Assembly (NCBI GenBank): GCA_039800165.1
Contig: JBDLRH010000069.1
Location: 1-19,013, forward strand
Direction of reading: 5' to 3'
Length of the DNA stretch: 19,013 nucleotides
Origin: JBDLRH01 sp039800165
GTDB taxonomy: Bacteria > Pseudomonadota > Gammaproteobacteria > Burkholderiales > Burkholderiaceae_C
Part shown: positions 1 through 6,725 of the stretch, piece after piece
How positions within the stretch are numbered: the stretch's first letter is position 1
Layout of the letters: every line of letters begins with the position of its first letter
Position numbers and translations under genes: made by a program
Notes under the pieces: generated by a model
Database searches by the model: none
Told to the model about the DNA's origin: nothing
The model's input: only the letters and a program-made list of their open reading frames with translations

Positions 1-118
1 GCCACTGCCACAGCGGATGCGCGTTGGCACCGTTGACCTCGACCTTGGCCATCATCGGAAAGCTCACGCCGTAGTTCTTCTGGCAGAACGCGCCGATCTC
101 GCTGTTGCTGCGGTACCC
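1..118 (-). pseudogene. Glutathione peroxidase fragment (out of frame, 5' part missing)
   Basis: Read on the minus strand in the frame whose codons include plus positions 95-97, this stretch encodes SEIGAFCQKNYGVSFPMMAK followed by VEVNGANAHPLWQW, which runs off the window start. This matches the middle of the thiol peroxidase family GPx/BtuE, in the region just after the NQFGxQEPGS motif. The expected preceding 60-80 residues (the catalytic Cys/Sec segment and the NQFG motif) are absent: upstream of about position 110 the frame reads unrelated Cys/Arg/Gly-rich sequence. The only nearby start codon (231) is in another frame. It is therefore a remnant, or an assembly join between two loci. The family assignment is fairly secure; the cause of the break is not visible here. 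Confidence 0.6.
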
Positions 119-231
119 GCATTGGCAGCCGGGGCGGCGGGCGCCTGTGCATGCGCGGCCGGTGCGATCAGTGCAGCGCATGCGGTCAGCGCAAGCAGGG
201 GGCCGGTGATCCAGTGGTGCTTCGATGCCAT
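64..231 (-). CDS. 55-residue ORF with Sec signal peptide, probably a broken gene
   Basis: The ATG at 231 is preceded by AGGAG (minus strand, about 8 bases upstream) and lies 40 bases after the glcF stop. The first 28 residues form a clear Sec signal peptide: a short polar start (MASKHHW), a hydrophobic Leu/Ala core, and a likely cleavage after AHA. Then comes an Ala/Pro-rich linker (QAPAAPAANAG), after which the frame turns into Arg/Ala/Ser-rich sequence and stops. The change of character coincides with the point where glutathione peroxidase coding begins in another frame. The leader therefore probably belonged to an exported protein whose body is lost or lies elsewhere. A functional 55-residue product is unlikely. 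Confidence 0.4.
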   Translation of the reverse strand: MASKHHWITGPLLALTACAALIAPAAHAQAPAAPAANAGTAATARSARSARRTTA

Positions 232-271
232 GGTGTGTCTCCTGTTGTGGCTTGTCGTGTGGCTTGGGGGG

Positions 272-1507
272 TCAGGCGGGGTTCAGCGCTGCGTCCAGCA
301 CCTCTACCCAGTGCCGCACCGGCACGTCGGTGCCGCCTTGCAGGTGGGTGATGCAGCCGATGTTGGCACTCACGATGGCCTGCGGCTTGAGGTCTGACAG
401 GTGGCCGAGCTTGCGGTCGCGCAGGGTGGTGGCGATGTCGGGGTTGAGCACGCTGTAGGTGCCCGCCGAGCCGCAGCACAGGTGCGACTCGTTCGTGGCG
501 GTGCGCACGCTGAAGCCCAGCGCGGTGAGGTGCTGCTCCACGCCACCACGCAGCTGCTGGCCATGCTGCAGGGTGCACGGCGGATGAAAGGCCAGTTGCT
601 GCATCTGCGCGTCCACCTTCACCTTGCCGTGCAGCGCCTGCGCGATGTCGGGCAACAGCTCGCTCAGGTCGCGCGTCAGTTCGCTGATGCGCGCGGCCTT
701 CTGTGCGTACGCCGCATCGTGCTTGAGCAGGTGGCCGTATTCCTTGACGGTGACGCCGCAGCCCGAGGCGTTCATGATGATCGCCTCCACCTTGCCCTGC
801 TCCACGTAGGGCCACCAGGCGTCGATGTTGGCGCGCATCTGCGCCAGGCCGCCGTCCTGGTCGTTCAGGTGGAACTTGACCGCACCACAGCAGCCCGCGC
901 TGCCGGCCACCAGGGTCTGGATGCCGCAGGCGTCGAGCACCCGCGCCGTGGCCGCATTGATGGACGGCATCATCGCCGGCTGCACGCAGCCGGCGAGCAT
1001 CAGCACCTTGCGTGCGTGCTCGCGCACGGGCAACGTGCCGGCCGCGCGCGGCGCCGGCACCTTGGCTTGCAGCGACTGCGGCAGCAGGCCGCGCACCGCC
1101 TGACCGAGCTTCATCGCCGGGCCGAACAGCGGCGAGGGCAGGCCCTCCTTCAGCGCCCAGCGCAGGGCCTTCTCGAAAGCAGGGCGCTCGACCTTCCTGT
1201 CAACGATGCTGCGGCCGATGTCCACCAGGTGCCCGTACTGCACGCCGCTCGGGCAAGTGGACTCGCAGTTGCGGCAGGTCAGGCAGCGGTCCAGGTGCTG
1301 CTGCGTCTTGCGCGTGGGCTGCTCGCCTTCGAGCACCTGCTTGATCAGGTAGATGCGGCCGCGCGGGCCGTCGAGCTCGTCGCCCAGCAGCTGGTAGGTG
1401 GGGCAGGTGGCAGTGCAGAAGCCGCAGTGCACGCACTTGCGCAGGATGGCCTCGGCCTCGCGGCCTTCGGCAGTGTCTTTGAACTCGGGGGCGAGATGGG
1501 TTTGCAT
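272..1507 (-). CDS. glcF: Glycolate oxidase iron-sulfur subunit GlcF
   Basis: A 411-residue subunit of the GlcDEF glycolate dehydrogenase, which oxidises glycolate to glyoxylate and passes electrons to the membrane quinone pool. Two ferredoxin-type [4Fe-4S] motifs are visible: C25xxC28xxC31xxxC35 (CVHCGFCTATCP) and C75xxC78xxC81xxxC85 (CLTCRNCESTCP). They are followed by two cysteine-rich CCG domains (AGCVQP at 172, AGCCG at 204, HPPC at 308, LCCGSAGT at 343). The ATG at 1507 begins MQTHLAPEFKDTAEG, typical of GlcF N-termini; the upstream open frame is lrgB in another frame. It follows lrgB by 11 bases, so it is surely co-transcribed with glcE and lrgAB. No glcD is seen in this window. Confidence 0.95.
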   Translation of the reverse strand: MQTHLAPEFKDTAEGREAEAILRKCVHCGFCTATCPTYQLLGDELDGPRGRIYLIKQVLEGEQPTRKTQQHLDRCLTCRNCESTCPSGVQYGHLVDIGRSIVDRKVERPAFEKALRWALKEGLPSPLFGPAMKLGQAVRGLLPQSLQAKVPAPRAAGTLPVREHARKVLMLAGCVQPAMMPSINAATARVLDACGIQTLVAGSAGCCGAVKFHLNDQDGGLAQMRANIDAWWPYVEQGKVEAIIMNASGCGVTVKEYGHLLKHDAAYAQKAARISELTRDLSELLPDIAQALHGKVKVDAQMQQLAFHPPCTLQHGQQLRGGVEQHLTALGFSVRTATNESHLCCGSAGTYSVLNPDIATTLRDRKLGHLSDLKPQAIVSANIGCITHLQGGTDVPVRHWVEVLDAALNPA

Positions 1508-1518
1508 CGCGGAACGGC

Positions 1519-2232
1519 TCAGAGCCAGCGAAGGATGAAAGGAATGAGCACCGCGGCCATCACGGCCTGCAGGCCCAACGCCAGGCCGGCATAGGCGCCG
1601 GCGTCGGGGTGCACCTGCATCGCGCGAGCGGCGCCGATGCCATGCGAGGCGGTGCCGAGTGCGAAGCCGCGCGCCGTCATCGACGGAATGCGCAGCCCAT
1701 CGAACAGGTAGCGCCCGCTGAGCGCGCCGATCATGCCGGTGAGCACGGCAAACACCGCCGCCAACGCCGGAATGCCGCCCACAGCTTCGGCAATGCCCAT
1801 GGCCACAGGCGCGGTCACCGACTTGGGTGCCAGCGACATCAGCACCTCGCGCGGCAGCCCCAGCGCCCAGCCCAGGGCCACGGCACTGGCACAGGCCACC
1901 GCACCCCCGGCCAACGCCGCCCACAGCAGCGCGCCGGCATGGCGCCGCAGAGCCTCACGCCGCTGCCACAGGGGCCACGCCAGCGCGACCACCGCGGGCC
2001 CCAGCAGGAAGTGGATGAACTGCGCGCCCGAGAAGTAGGCCGGGTACGGCGTGCCACTGAGCATCAGCAATGCCGCAAGCGTCACCACCGTCCACATCAC
2101 CGGATTGGCCCAGGGCGCCTGGTTCACATGCACATACGCCGCATGCGCGGCGACATACACCGCCACCGTGGCCGTCAGCCCGAACAGCGGTGTGGCCGAC
2201 AGGTAAGTCCACAGCTCCACGAAGCTGGTCAT
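1519..2232 (-). CDS. lrgB: LrgB/CidB family membrane protein, possible glycolate transporter subunit
   Basis: A 237-residue, very hydrophobic protein with the LrgB signatures APKSVTAPVAMGIAE (136-150) and GTASHGIGAARA (193-204). It spans the inner membrane several times. LrgB proteins were first described with holin-like LrgA as regulators of murein hydrolases. Related pairs transport pyruvate in Bacillus (PftAB), and the plant chloroplast relative PLGG1 carries glycolate and glycerate. Here the gene lies between glcE and glcF. Its ATG overlaps the lrgA stop (ATGA, 2229-2232) and its stop is 11 bases before glcF. That position favours a role in moving glycolate or a related small acid, rather than cell lysis. 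The family is seen; the substrate is inferred. Confidence 0.9.
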   Translation of the reverse strand: MTSFVELWTYLSATPLFGLTATVAVYVAAHAAYVHVNQAPWANPVMWTVVTLAALLMLSGTPYPAYFSGAQFIHFLLGPAVVALAWPLWQRREALRRHAGALLWAALAGGAVACASAVALGWALGLPREVLMSLAPKSVTAPVAMGIAEAVGGIPALAAVFAVLTGMIGALSGRYLFDGLRIPSMTARGFALGTASHGIGAARAMQVHPDAGAYAGLALGLQAVMAAVLIPFILRWL

Positions 2233-2615
2233 GAGGCCTCCTGTGCGAGGCGCCGTCGCAGCAGCCACGCGGTCATGGCCAGGCCAGCCCAGGTCGACAG
2301 CACCAGTACCACCAGCATCTGCCAGCCAAATTGCGCCACCAGTGACAGGTGCGCGATGACGCCCACACCCACCGGCACGAACAGCAACGACAGATGCGCG
2401 AGCAGCGCCTCGGCCGCCGCCTGTACCGGTATGCGCAGCGGTGGCCACATCAGCCCTGCGGCCAACAGCAGCAAACCGATCACCGGCCCGGGCAAGCGCA
2501 AGGCCAGGCCGCGCGCGAGCAGTTCGCCGGCCGACTGGCACAGCAGCAAGACGGTGAAGCCGCGCAGGGTGTCCATGGTGGAGGGCAGGGGCGCGCGGTG
2601 CAGCAGCCTGCTCAC
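2229..2615 (-). CDS. lrgA: LrgA/CidA family membrane protein, partner of LrgB
   Basis: A 128-residue protein with about four membrane helices and the LrgA signatures LPGPVIGLLLL and LSLLFVPVGVGVI. The family forms a complex with LrgB. The longest reading begins with GTG at 2615, overlapping the glcE stop as GTGA (2612-2615), a typical coupled-translation junction. An ATG at 2576 would give a 115-residue protein beginning MDTLRGFTVLLL, which fits the usual start of the family better. Neither start has a good Shine-Dalgarno sequence, so the start is uncertain. The 3' end overlaps lrgB by four bases. Tight coupling on both sides means it is translated as part of the glycolate oxidase operon. Confidence 0.88.
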   Translation of the reverse strand: MSRLLHRAPLPSTMDTLRGFTVLLLCQSAGELLARGLALRLPGPVIGLLLLAAGLMWPPLRIPVQAAAEALLAHLSLLFVPVGVGVIAHLSLVAQFGWQMLVVLVLSTWAGLAMTAWLLRRRLAQEAS

Positions 2616-3757
2616 AGGTCCGCGTACATGCGGCCGGGGTTGAAGATGCCTTGCGGGTCGAACTCACGCTTGAGCTCGCGGTGGATGCGGTCCAGCGGCG
2701 CGCGCAGCGGCTCGAACAGCCCGACGCGTGCCGACGCGGCAGCCCCCTCGGCCGCGCGAAAGCGTACCGCGTGGCCGCCCGCCACGGTGGCGGCGTGGCG
2801 CACGCGCTGCGCGCCGTCTTCGTCAGCAGCGGGCACGAACACCCAGCGCTGTCCTCCCAGCCATTCCACCATCGTGTCGCCCACATTCAGCGGCGGCGTG
2901 ACCTGCGGCACCGAGACGCGCCACAGCGTGTCGCCGCGCGCAAAGCCCGCTGCAAACCACGGCAGCTGCAGCTCGCGCGCTGCCTGCCAGTCGCGCAGCG
3001 CCTGGGCGGGGTCGAGGTGCTCACCGGGCAGCTCGGACAGCAGCCGCGCGCTGGCCGCCTGCACCGCCGCCTGCGCGCCGCGCAACCGCAGGTACAGCGC
3101 AGGCCCCGAAGCGTCGTGCACCCACGAGCTGGCATTGAGCGGCAGGGGTTGCCCGGCCCAGGTGTTCAGCCGCGTGATCATCTCGCGCTCGTCCAGGGTG
3201 AACCTGAGCGTCGCCTCGGCCGGGGCCACCGGCAGCACCTTCAGGCTGACCTCGGCGATCAGCGCCAGCGTGCCCATCGAGCCTGCCATGAGGCGCGAGA
3301 CGTCGTAGCCCGCCACGTTCTTCATCACCTGGCCGCCGAAGGTGAGCACCTCACCGCGACCGTTGATGATCTGTGCCCCCAGCACGAAGTCGCGCACCGA
3401 GCCGACCGCCGCGCGTGAGGGCCCGGCCAGTCCGGCTGCCACCATGCCGCCCACGGTTGCACCACCGCCCGCATCACCCCCCACACCCGCGCCGAAGTGC
3501 GGCGGCTCGAAGGCCAGCGACTGGCCCTTGTCTGCCAGCGCTGCCTCCAGTTCGGCCAGCGGCGTGCCGGCGCGCACCGTCACCACCAGCTCGCTGGGCT
3601 CGTAGCTCACGATGCCGGCGAGCGGCCGGGTGTCGAGGATGTCACCCTCCAGGCGTTCACCGTAGAAGTCCTTGGTGCCGCCGCCGCGGATGCGCAGCGG
3701 AGTGCTGTCGGCAGCAGCCGCACGGATGCGGTCGACCAGAGGGGAAAGCGCAGTCAT
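2612..3757 (-). CDS. glcE: Glycolate oxidase FAD-binding subunit GlcE
   Basis: A 381-residue subunit of glycolate dehydrogenase, a shortened relative of GlcD with a PCMH-type FAD-binding domain. Visible motifs are IRGGGTKDFYG (23-33), GGGATVGGMVAAGLAGP (97-113), GSVRDFVLGAQIINGRGE (119-136) and KNVAGYDVSRLMAGSMGT (146-163). The C-terminal FDPQGIFNPGRMY is the usual end of FAD-linked oxidases. The ATG at 3757 gives MTALSPLVDRIRAA, the normal family start; the open frame continues upstream, but only across the amtB terminator. Usually glcD precedes glcE. Here glnK-amtB does, so glcD must be elsewhere in the genome. No Shine-Dalgarno sequence is visible; see the promoter entry at 3767. Confidence 0.95.
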   Translation of the reverse strand: MTALSPLVDRIRAAAADSTPLRIRGGGTKDFYGERLEGDILDTRPLAGIVSYEPSELVVTVRAGTPLAELEAALADKGQSLAFEPPHFGAGVGGDAGGGATVGGMVAAGLAGPSRAAVGSVRDFVLGAQIINGRGEVLTFGGQVMKNVAGYDVSRLMAGSMGTLALIAEVSLKVLPVAPAEATLRFTLDEREMITRLNTWAGQPLPLNASSWVHDASGPALYLRLRGAQAAVQAASARLLSELPGEHLDPAQALRDWQAARELQLPWFAAGFARGDTLWRVSVPQVTPPLNVGDTMVEWLGGQRWVFVPAADEDGAQRVRHAATVAGGHAVRFRAAEGAAASARVGLFEPLRAPLDRIHRELKREFDPQGIFNPGRMYADL

Positions 3758-3766
3758 AGGGGGGCG

Positions 3767-3795
3767 ATGGTACGCGCTGCAGGCCCACAAGAAAA
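3767..3795 (-). promoter_or_regulatory. Possible glcE promoter overlapping the amtB terminator
   Basis: On the minus strand TACCAT (plus 3767-3772, four of six matches to TATAAT) lies nine bases before the glcE ATG. A weak -35-like TTTTCT (3790-3795) sits 17 bases upstream, within the terminator U-tract. If used, it would give an almost leaderless mRNA, consistent with the missing ribosome binding site. Only 34 bases separate the terminator from the start codon, so there is little other room. Read-through from amtB is the alternative. Confidence 0.25.
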
Positions 3796-3818
3796 AAGGG
3801 CCCGCACGCGGCGGGCCC
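3792..3818 (-). terminator. Rho-independent terminator after amtB
   Basis: On the minus strand GGGCCCGC, a five-base loop CGCGT, and GCGGGCCC form a perfect 8-bp GC stem (3798-3818), followed directly by six U residues (3792-3797). It lies about 40 bases beyond the amtB stop and should end the porin-glnK-amtB transcript, insulating it from glcE. Confidence 0.9.
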
Positions 3819-3857
3819 AAAGTCCAGAGGAGACTCTTGCAGGAACTGTGTGCTGGA

Positions 3858-5390
3858 TCAGCGGTTGTAGGCTGTTTCGCCGTGGCTGCTGATGTCCAGG
3901 CCTTCGCGCTCTTCCTCTTCGGTCACGCGCAGGCCGATCACGAGGTCGACGATCTTGTAGGCGATGAAGGCAATCACGGCCGACCAGATCATGGTGACGA
4001 TCACGCCTTGCAGCTGGATCCACACCTGACCACCGATCGAATAGTCGGGGTTGACCTTGTTGGCCACGTAGTCGTACACGCCGGTGCCGCCCAGCGAGGG
4101 CGCTGCGAACACGCCGGTCAGCAGCGCACCCACGATGCCGCCCACGCCGTGCACGCCGAACACGTCGAGCGAGTCGTCGGCACCCAGCATGCGCTTGAGG
4201 CCATTGACGCCCCACAGGCAGACGAACCCGGAGATCAGGCCGATGATGATCGCGCCCATCGGGCCGACGAAGCCGCAAGCCGGGGTGATGGCCACCAGGC
4301 CCGCCACCGCGCCGGAGGCCGCGCCCAGCATCGAGGCCTTGCCCTTGGACATGGCTTCACCGGCAATCCAGGCCAGCGTGGCAGCGGCAGCAGCCAGCAG
4401 CGTGTTGATGAAGGCCAGCGCAGCGGTGCCAGTCGCTTCGAGGTTGGAGCCGGCGTTGAAGCCGAACCAGCCCACCCACAGCATGGCCGCGCCCACCATG
4501 GTCAGCGTCAGGCTGTGCGGTGCCATGGCTTCCTTGCCGTAGCCCACGCGCTTGCCCAGCACATAGGCACCCACCAGGCCAGCCACGCCGGCGTTGATGT
4601 GCACCACGGTGCCGCCTGCGAAGTCGAGTGCGCCCTTGGCCCACAGCAGGCCGGCGTTGGCCGTCACCTTCTCGAGCGAAGCCGCATCGGTGATCGCATC
4701 CGGGCCGTCCCAGTACCACACCATGTGGGCGATCGGCAGGTAGCAGAAGGTGAACCAGATCACGCAGAACAGCAGCACGCCGCTGAACTTGATGCGCTCG
4801 GCGAACGAGCCGACGATCAGCGCGCAGGTGATGGCTGCAAAGGTGGCCTGGAAGGCAACGAACGTGAGTTCGTGGATGACCACGCCCTTGCTGAAGGTGG
4901 CTGCCACGGAGTCGGTCGTGATGCCCTTGAGGAACAGCTTGTCGAGGTTGCCGATGATCGAGCCGCCGCCTCCGAAGGCGAGCGTGTAGCCGTAGATGCC
5001 CCACAGCACGTAGATCAGCGAGCTGACCACGAACACCTGCATCAGCACCGACAGCATGTTCTTGCTGCGTACCAGGCCGCCGTAGAACAGCGCCAGGCCC
5101 GGGATCGTCATGAAGATCACGAGCGCGGTGGCCACCGTCATGAAGGCGGTGTCGCCCTTGTTGGGCGTGGGCGCCGGTGCGGCAGCCGCCTCGGCCGGCT
5201 TGGCATCCGCAGTAGCAGGTGCTGCCGCGGGTGCGGCTTCGGCGGGCTTGGCGTCTGCAGCGGGTGCGGCAGGCGCGGCAGCGGTGGCAGCAGGAGCGGC
5301 TGCGGGAGCAGCGGGCGCCTGCGCGAAGGCGGTCATGCCGCCCATCAGAATTCCCACGCCCAGGGCGAGGGAGGCCAACAGTTTTTTCAT
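3858..5390 (-). CDS. amtB: Ammonium transporter AmtB with signal peptide and Ala/Pro linker
   Basis: A 510-residue Amt/Rh family channel that takes up ammonium across the inner membrane. Residues 1-23 are a signal peptide (cleavage near AFA/Q). Residues 24-76 are an Ala/Pro linker containing the repeated block ADAKPAEAA. The 11-helix Amt core starts near 80. The conserved pore residues are present: the twin histidines H264 (GGTVVHINAG) and H414 (VFGVHGVGG), D256 (ALDFAGG), W225, and the phenylalanine gate around F180/F184 and F311. The tail TEEEEREGLDISSHGE is the usual cytosolic end that meets GlnK. The ATG at 5390 has AAGGAAGAG upstream. It lies 28 bases after glnK and ends before a strong terminator. 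Confidence 0.97.
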   Translation of the reverse strand: MKKLLASLALGVGILMGGMTAFAQAPAAPAAAPAATAAAPAAPAADAKPAEAAPAAAPATADAKPAEAAAAPAPTPNKGDTAFMTVATALVIFMTIPGLALFYGGLVRSKNMLSVLMQVFVVSSLIYVLWGIYGYTLAFGGGGSIIGNLDKLFLKGITTDSVAATFSKGVVIHELTFVAFQATFAAITCALIVGSFAERIKFSGVLLFCVIWFTFCYLPIAHMVWYWDGPDAITDAASLEKVTANAGLLWAKGALDFAGGTVVHINAGVAGLVGAYVLGKRVGYGKEAMAPHSLTLTMVGAAMLWVGWFGFNAGSNLEATGTAALAFINTLLAAAAATLAWIAGEAMSKGKASMLGAASGAVAGLVAITPACGFVGPMGAIIIGLISGFVCLWGVNGLKRMLGADDSLDVFGVHGVGGIVGALLTGVFAAPSLGGTGVYDYVANKVNPDYSIGGQVWIQLQGVIVTMIWSAVIAFIAYKIVDLVIGLRVTEEEEREGLDISSHGETAYNR

Positions 5391-5418
5391 TTGGGACTCT
5401 CTTCCTTGAAACGCCGGA

Positions 5419-5757
5419 TCAGAGGGCTTCCTTGCCGGTCTCGCCGGTGCGGATGCGGAGGACCTGCTCGAGGTCGTAGACGAAGATCTTTCCGTCGCCG
5501 ATCTTGCCGGTGCGCGCGGCGCCTTCGATCGCCTCGATCACGCGGTCGACCAGGTCGTCGGCCACAGCGGCTTCGATCTTCACCTTGGGCAGGAAGTCAA
5601 CGACGTATTCCGCACCGCGGTACAGCTCGGTGTGGCCTTTCTGTCGGCCGAAGCCCTTGACTTCGGTGACGGTGATGCCCTGCACGCCGATGCCCGACAG
5701 TGCTTCGCGCACCTCGTCGAGCTTGAACGGCTTGATGATGGCAGTGACCAGTTTCAT
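5419..5757 (-). CDS. glnK: Nitrogen regulatory protein PII (GlnK)
   Basis: A 112-residue PII signal protein. The T-loop Tyr51 (YRGAEYVVDFLPK, from 46) is the uridylylation site. The B-loop TGKIGDGKIFV (83-93) binds ATP/ADP, and EVKGFGRQKGH (32-42) is the hallmark N-terminal segment. PII proteins sense 2-oxoglutarate, ATP and ADP; GlnK plugs the AmtB pore when nitrogen is plentiful. Linkage to amtB identifies it as the GlnK type rather than the glnA-linked GlnB. AGGAG lies just ahead of the ATG at 5757. It sits 31 bases after the porin gene and 28 before amtB, so all three form one operon under the NtrC/sigma-54 region. Confidence 0.96.
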   Translation of the reverse strand: MKLVTAIIKPFKLDEVREALSGIGVQGITVTEVKGFGRQKGHTELYRGAEYVVDFLPKVKIEAAVADDLVDRVIEAIEGAARTGKIGDGKIFVYDLEQVLRIRTGETGKEAL

Positions 5758-5788
5758 GATGGCTCCTGTGCTGCGGGGAGGGGGGAGG

Positions 5789-6526
5789 TCAGAAGGTGTA
5801 CTTGATGCCCAGCACCAGGCCGTCGCGGCCCAGGTTCTTGCCGTTGGGCGCCACGTAGTCCCTGGAGTCGGTACCGATCAGCGCGGCGGTGGCGCTCAGG
5901 CCGTTGCCGAGATCCTTGGCCAGCGTGATCGAGTAGTCGGTGTAGCTGAAGGTGCTGTTGTTCTTCACACTCTGGTAGCCCACGTGCGGCACGAGGGTGA
6001 AGCCGCTGCCGAGGTCGAAGGTGGCCGACAGGTCAACGTAGTAGCTGCCCTTGCTGTCGGCAAAGCCGAACAGGTTGGTCACCGACTGCGAGTACTTCAG
6101 CGTGGCCGGGCCCATGGTGCCTGCCACGTACAGCTCGGTGGTGTTGGCGCTCACCGCCAGCTTGTTGCTCGGGTACTGGTAGTGCAGCACGCCCACGTCG
6201 TAGGCGATGCCGGCAGCCTCGCCCTTGTAGCCGCCGTAGAAGTCGAGTTCGACACTGGCGTCACCGCCGCCGTCCTTGACCCACTTGATGGTGGTGCCCC
6301 AGAAGCCGAGGTACACGCCGCTCTTGTGCGCGAAGTCGGCACCGCCTTGCACGGCCGGCTTCAGGCGCGACTGCGAAATGCCGCGATAGCGGTAGTCGGT
6401 AACGGCACCGGCGTTGAACGACAGGGTGTAGTCCGGCTCCGGTGCCTTGGTCTGGGCGAAGGCGGTACCCGACAGGGCGACCAGGGCCGCTGCGGCGGAC
6501 AGTTGGGTGAGGGCAGTGACTTTCAT
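5789..6526 (-). CDS. TorF family outer membrane porin (TIGR02001 type)
   Basis: A 245-residue beta-barrel protein. Residues 1-24 are a signal peptide (cleavage AFA/Q). The mature protein starts with the family block YTLSFNAGAVTDYRYRGISQ, continues with alternating aromatic/polar strands (GVYLGFWGT, ASVELDFYGGYKG, GSYYVDLSATFDL) and ends in Phe (LGIKYTF), the outer-membrane insertion signal. Members of this uncharacterised porin family are often found next to glnK-amtB in Burkholderiales. Here it is the first gene of that operon, so it probably lets ammonium or another nitrogen source cross the outer membrane; this role is inferred. The ATG at 6526 has GGAGAA upstream. The longer upstream frame only crosses the promoter region. 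Confidence 0.9.
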   Translation of the reverse strand: MKVTALTQLSAAAALVALSGTAFAQTKAPEPDYTLSFNAGAVTDYRYRGISQSRLKPAVQGGADFAHKSGVYLGFWGTTIKWVKDGGGDASVELDFYGGYKGEAAGIAYDVGVLHYQYPSNKLAVSANTTELYVAGTMGPATLKYSQSVTNLFGFADSKGSYYVDLSATFDLGSGFTLVPHVGYQSVKNNSTFSYTDYSITLAKDLGNGLSATAALIGTDSRDYVAPNGKNLGRDGLVLGIKYTF

Positions 6527-6564
6527 GGGGTTCTCCGTCTGAAGGAAAGGGGACAAAAGCAACA

Positions 6565-6580
6565 AGCAGGGAACATGCCA
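6565..6580 (-). promoter_or_regulatory. Sigma-54 (RpoN) promoter of porin-glnK-amtB
   Basis: Minus-strand TGGCATG-TTCC-CTGCT matches the consensus TGGCACG-N4-TTGCW in 10 of 12 defined positions, with exact GG-GC spacing. The predicted start is near 6554, leaving a leader of about 28 bases that includes the GGAGAA ribosome binding site of the porin gene. Its place 108 bases from an NtrC-type dyad supports it. Confidence 0.82.
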
Positions 6581-6591
6581 ACTAGTGCGCA

Positions 6592-6604
6592 GTGCAGCGT
6601 GCAC
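6592..6604. repeat. Perfect inverted repeat next to the -24 element
   Basis: GTGCA-GCG-TGCAC is a perfect 5-3-5 dyad lying 12 bases upstream of the sigma-54 -24 box. It shares the TGCA/TGCAC half-site letters of the NtrC box but has a shorter spacer. It could be a weak activator site, a site for another regulator, or chance. Confidence 0.3.
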
Positions 6605-6653
6605 CCGTTCGGCGCCAGCCACGTTGATCCGAGGCGCTGCATCCCGGCATAAA

Positions 6654-6670
6654 TGCACTATTTCGGTGCA
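6654..6670. promoter_or_regulatory. NtrC-type binding site (enhancer)
   Basis: TGCACTATTTCGGTGCA contains the perfect half-sites TGCAC and GTGCA with a seven-base AT-rich centre, as in the NtrC consensus TGCACCAWWWTGGTGCA. Its centre (6662) is 108 bases upstream of the predicted sigma-54 start, the classic enhancer distance. It is also about 56 bases upstream of the divergent comM start. Confidence 0.82.
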
Positions 6671-6725
6671 TATTGAGGGTACTGGCTCCGGTTTGGGGCG
6701 ACAGCGCAGCACAAGGAGCGCCCCC

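Noticed and set aside
1..7. GCCACTG resembling the end of a cobalamin riboswitch
   Set aside because: It is part of the peroxidase fragment on the other strand and lacks the B12 box and helices; no cobalamin riboswitch was found before either metH half.
232..262. Tandem CAAGCCACA copies between glcF and the leader ORF
   Set aside because: Two nine-base copies separated by three bases are too short to call a functional repeat.
3672..5660. 662-codon plus-strand open frame
   Set aside because: It crosses the glcE start, the amtB terminator and all of amtB on the opposite strand; low-complexity shadow of amtB.
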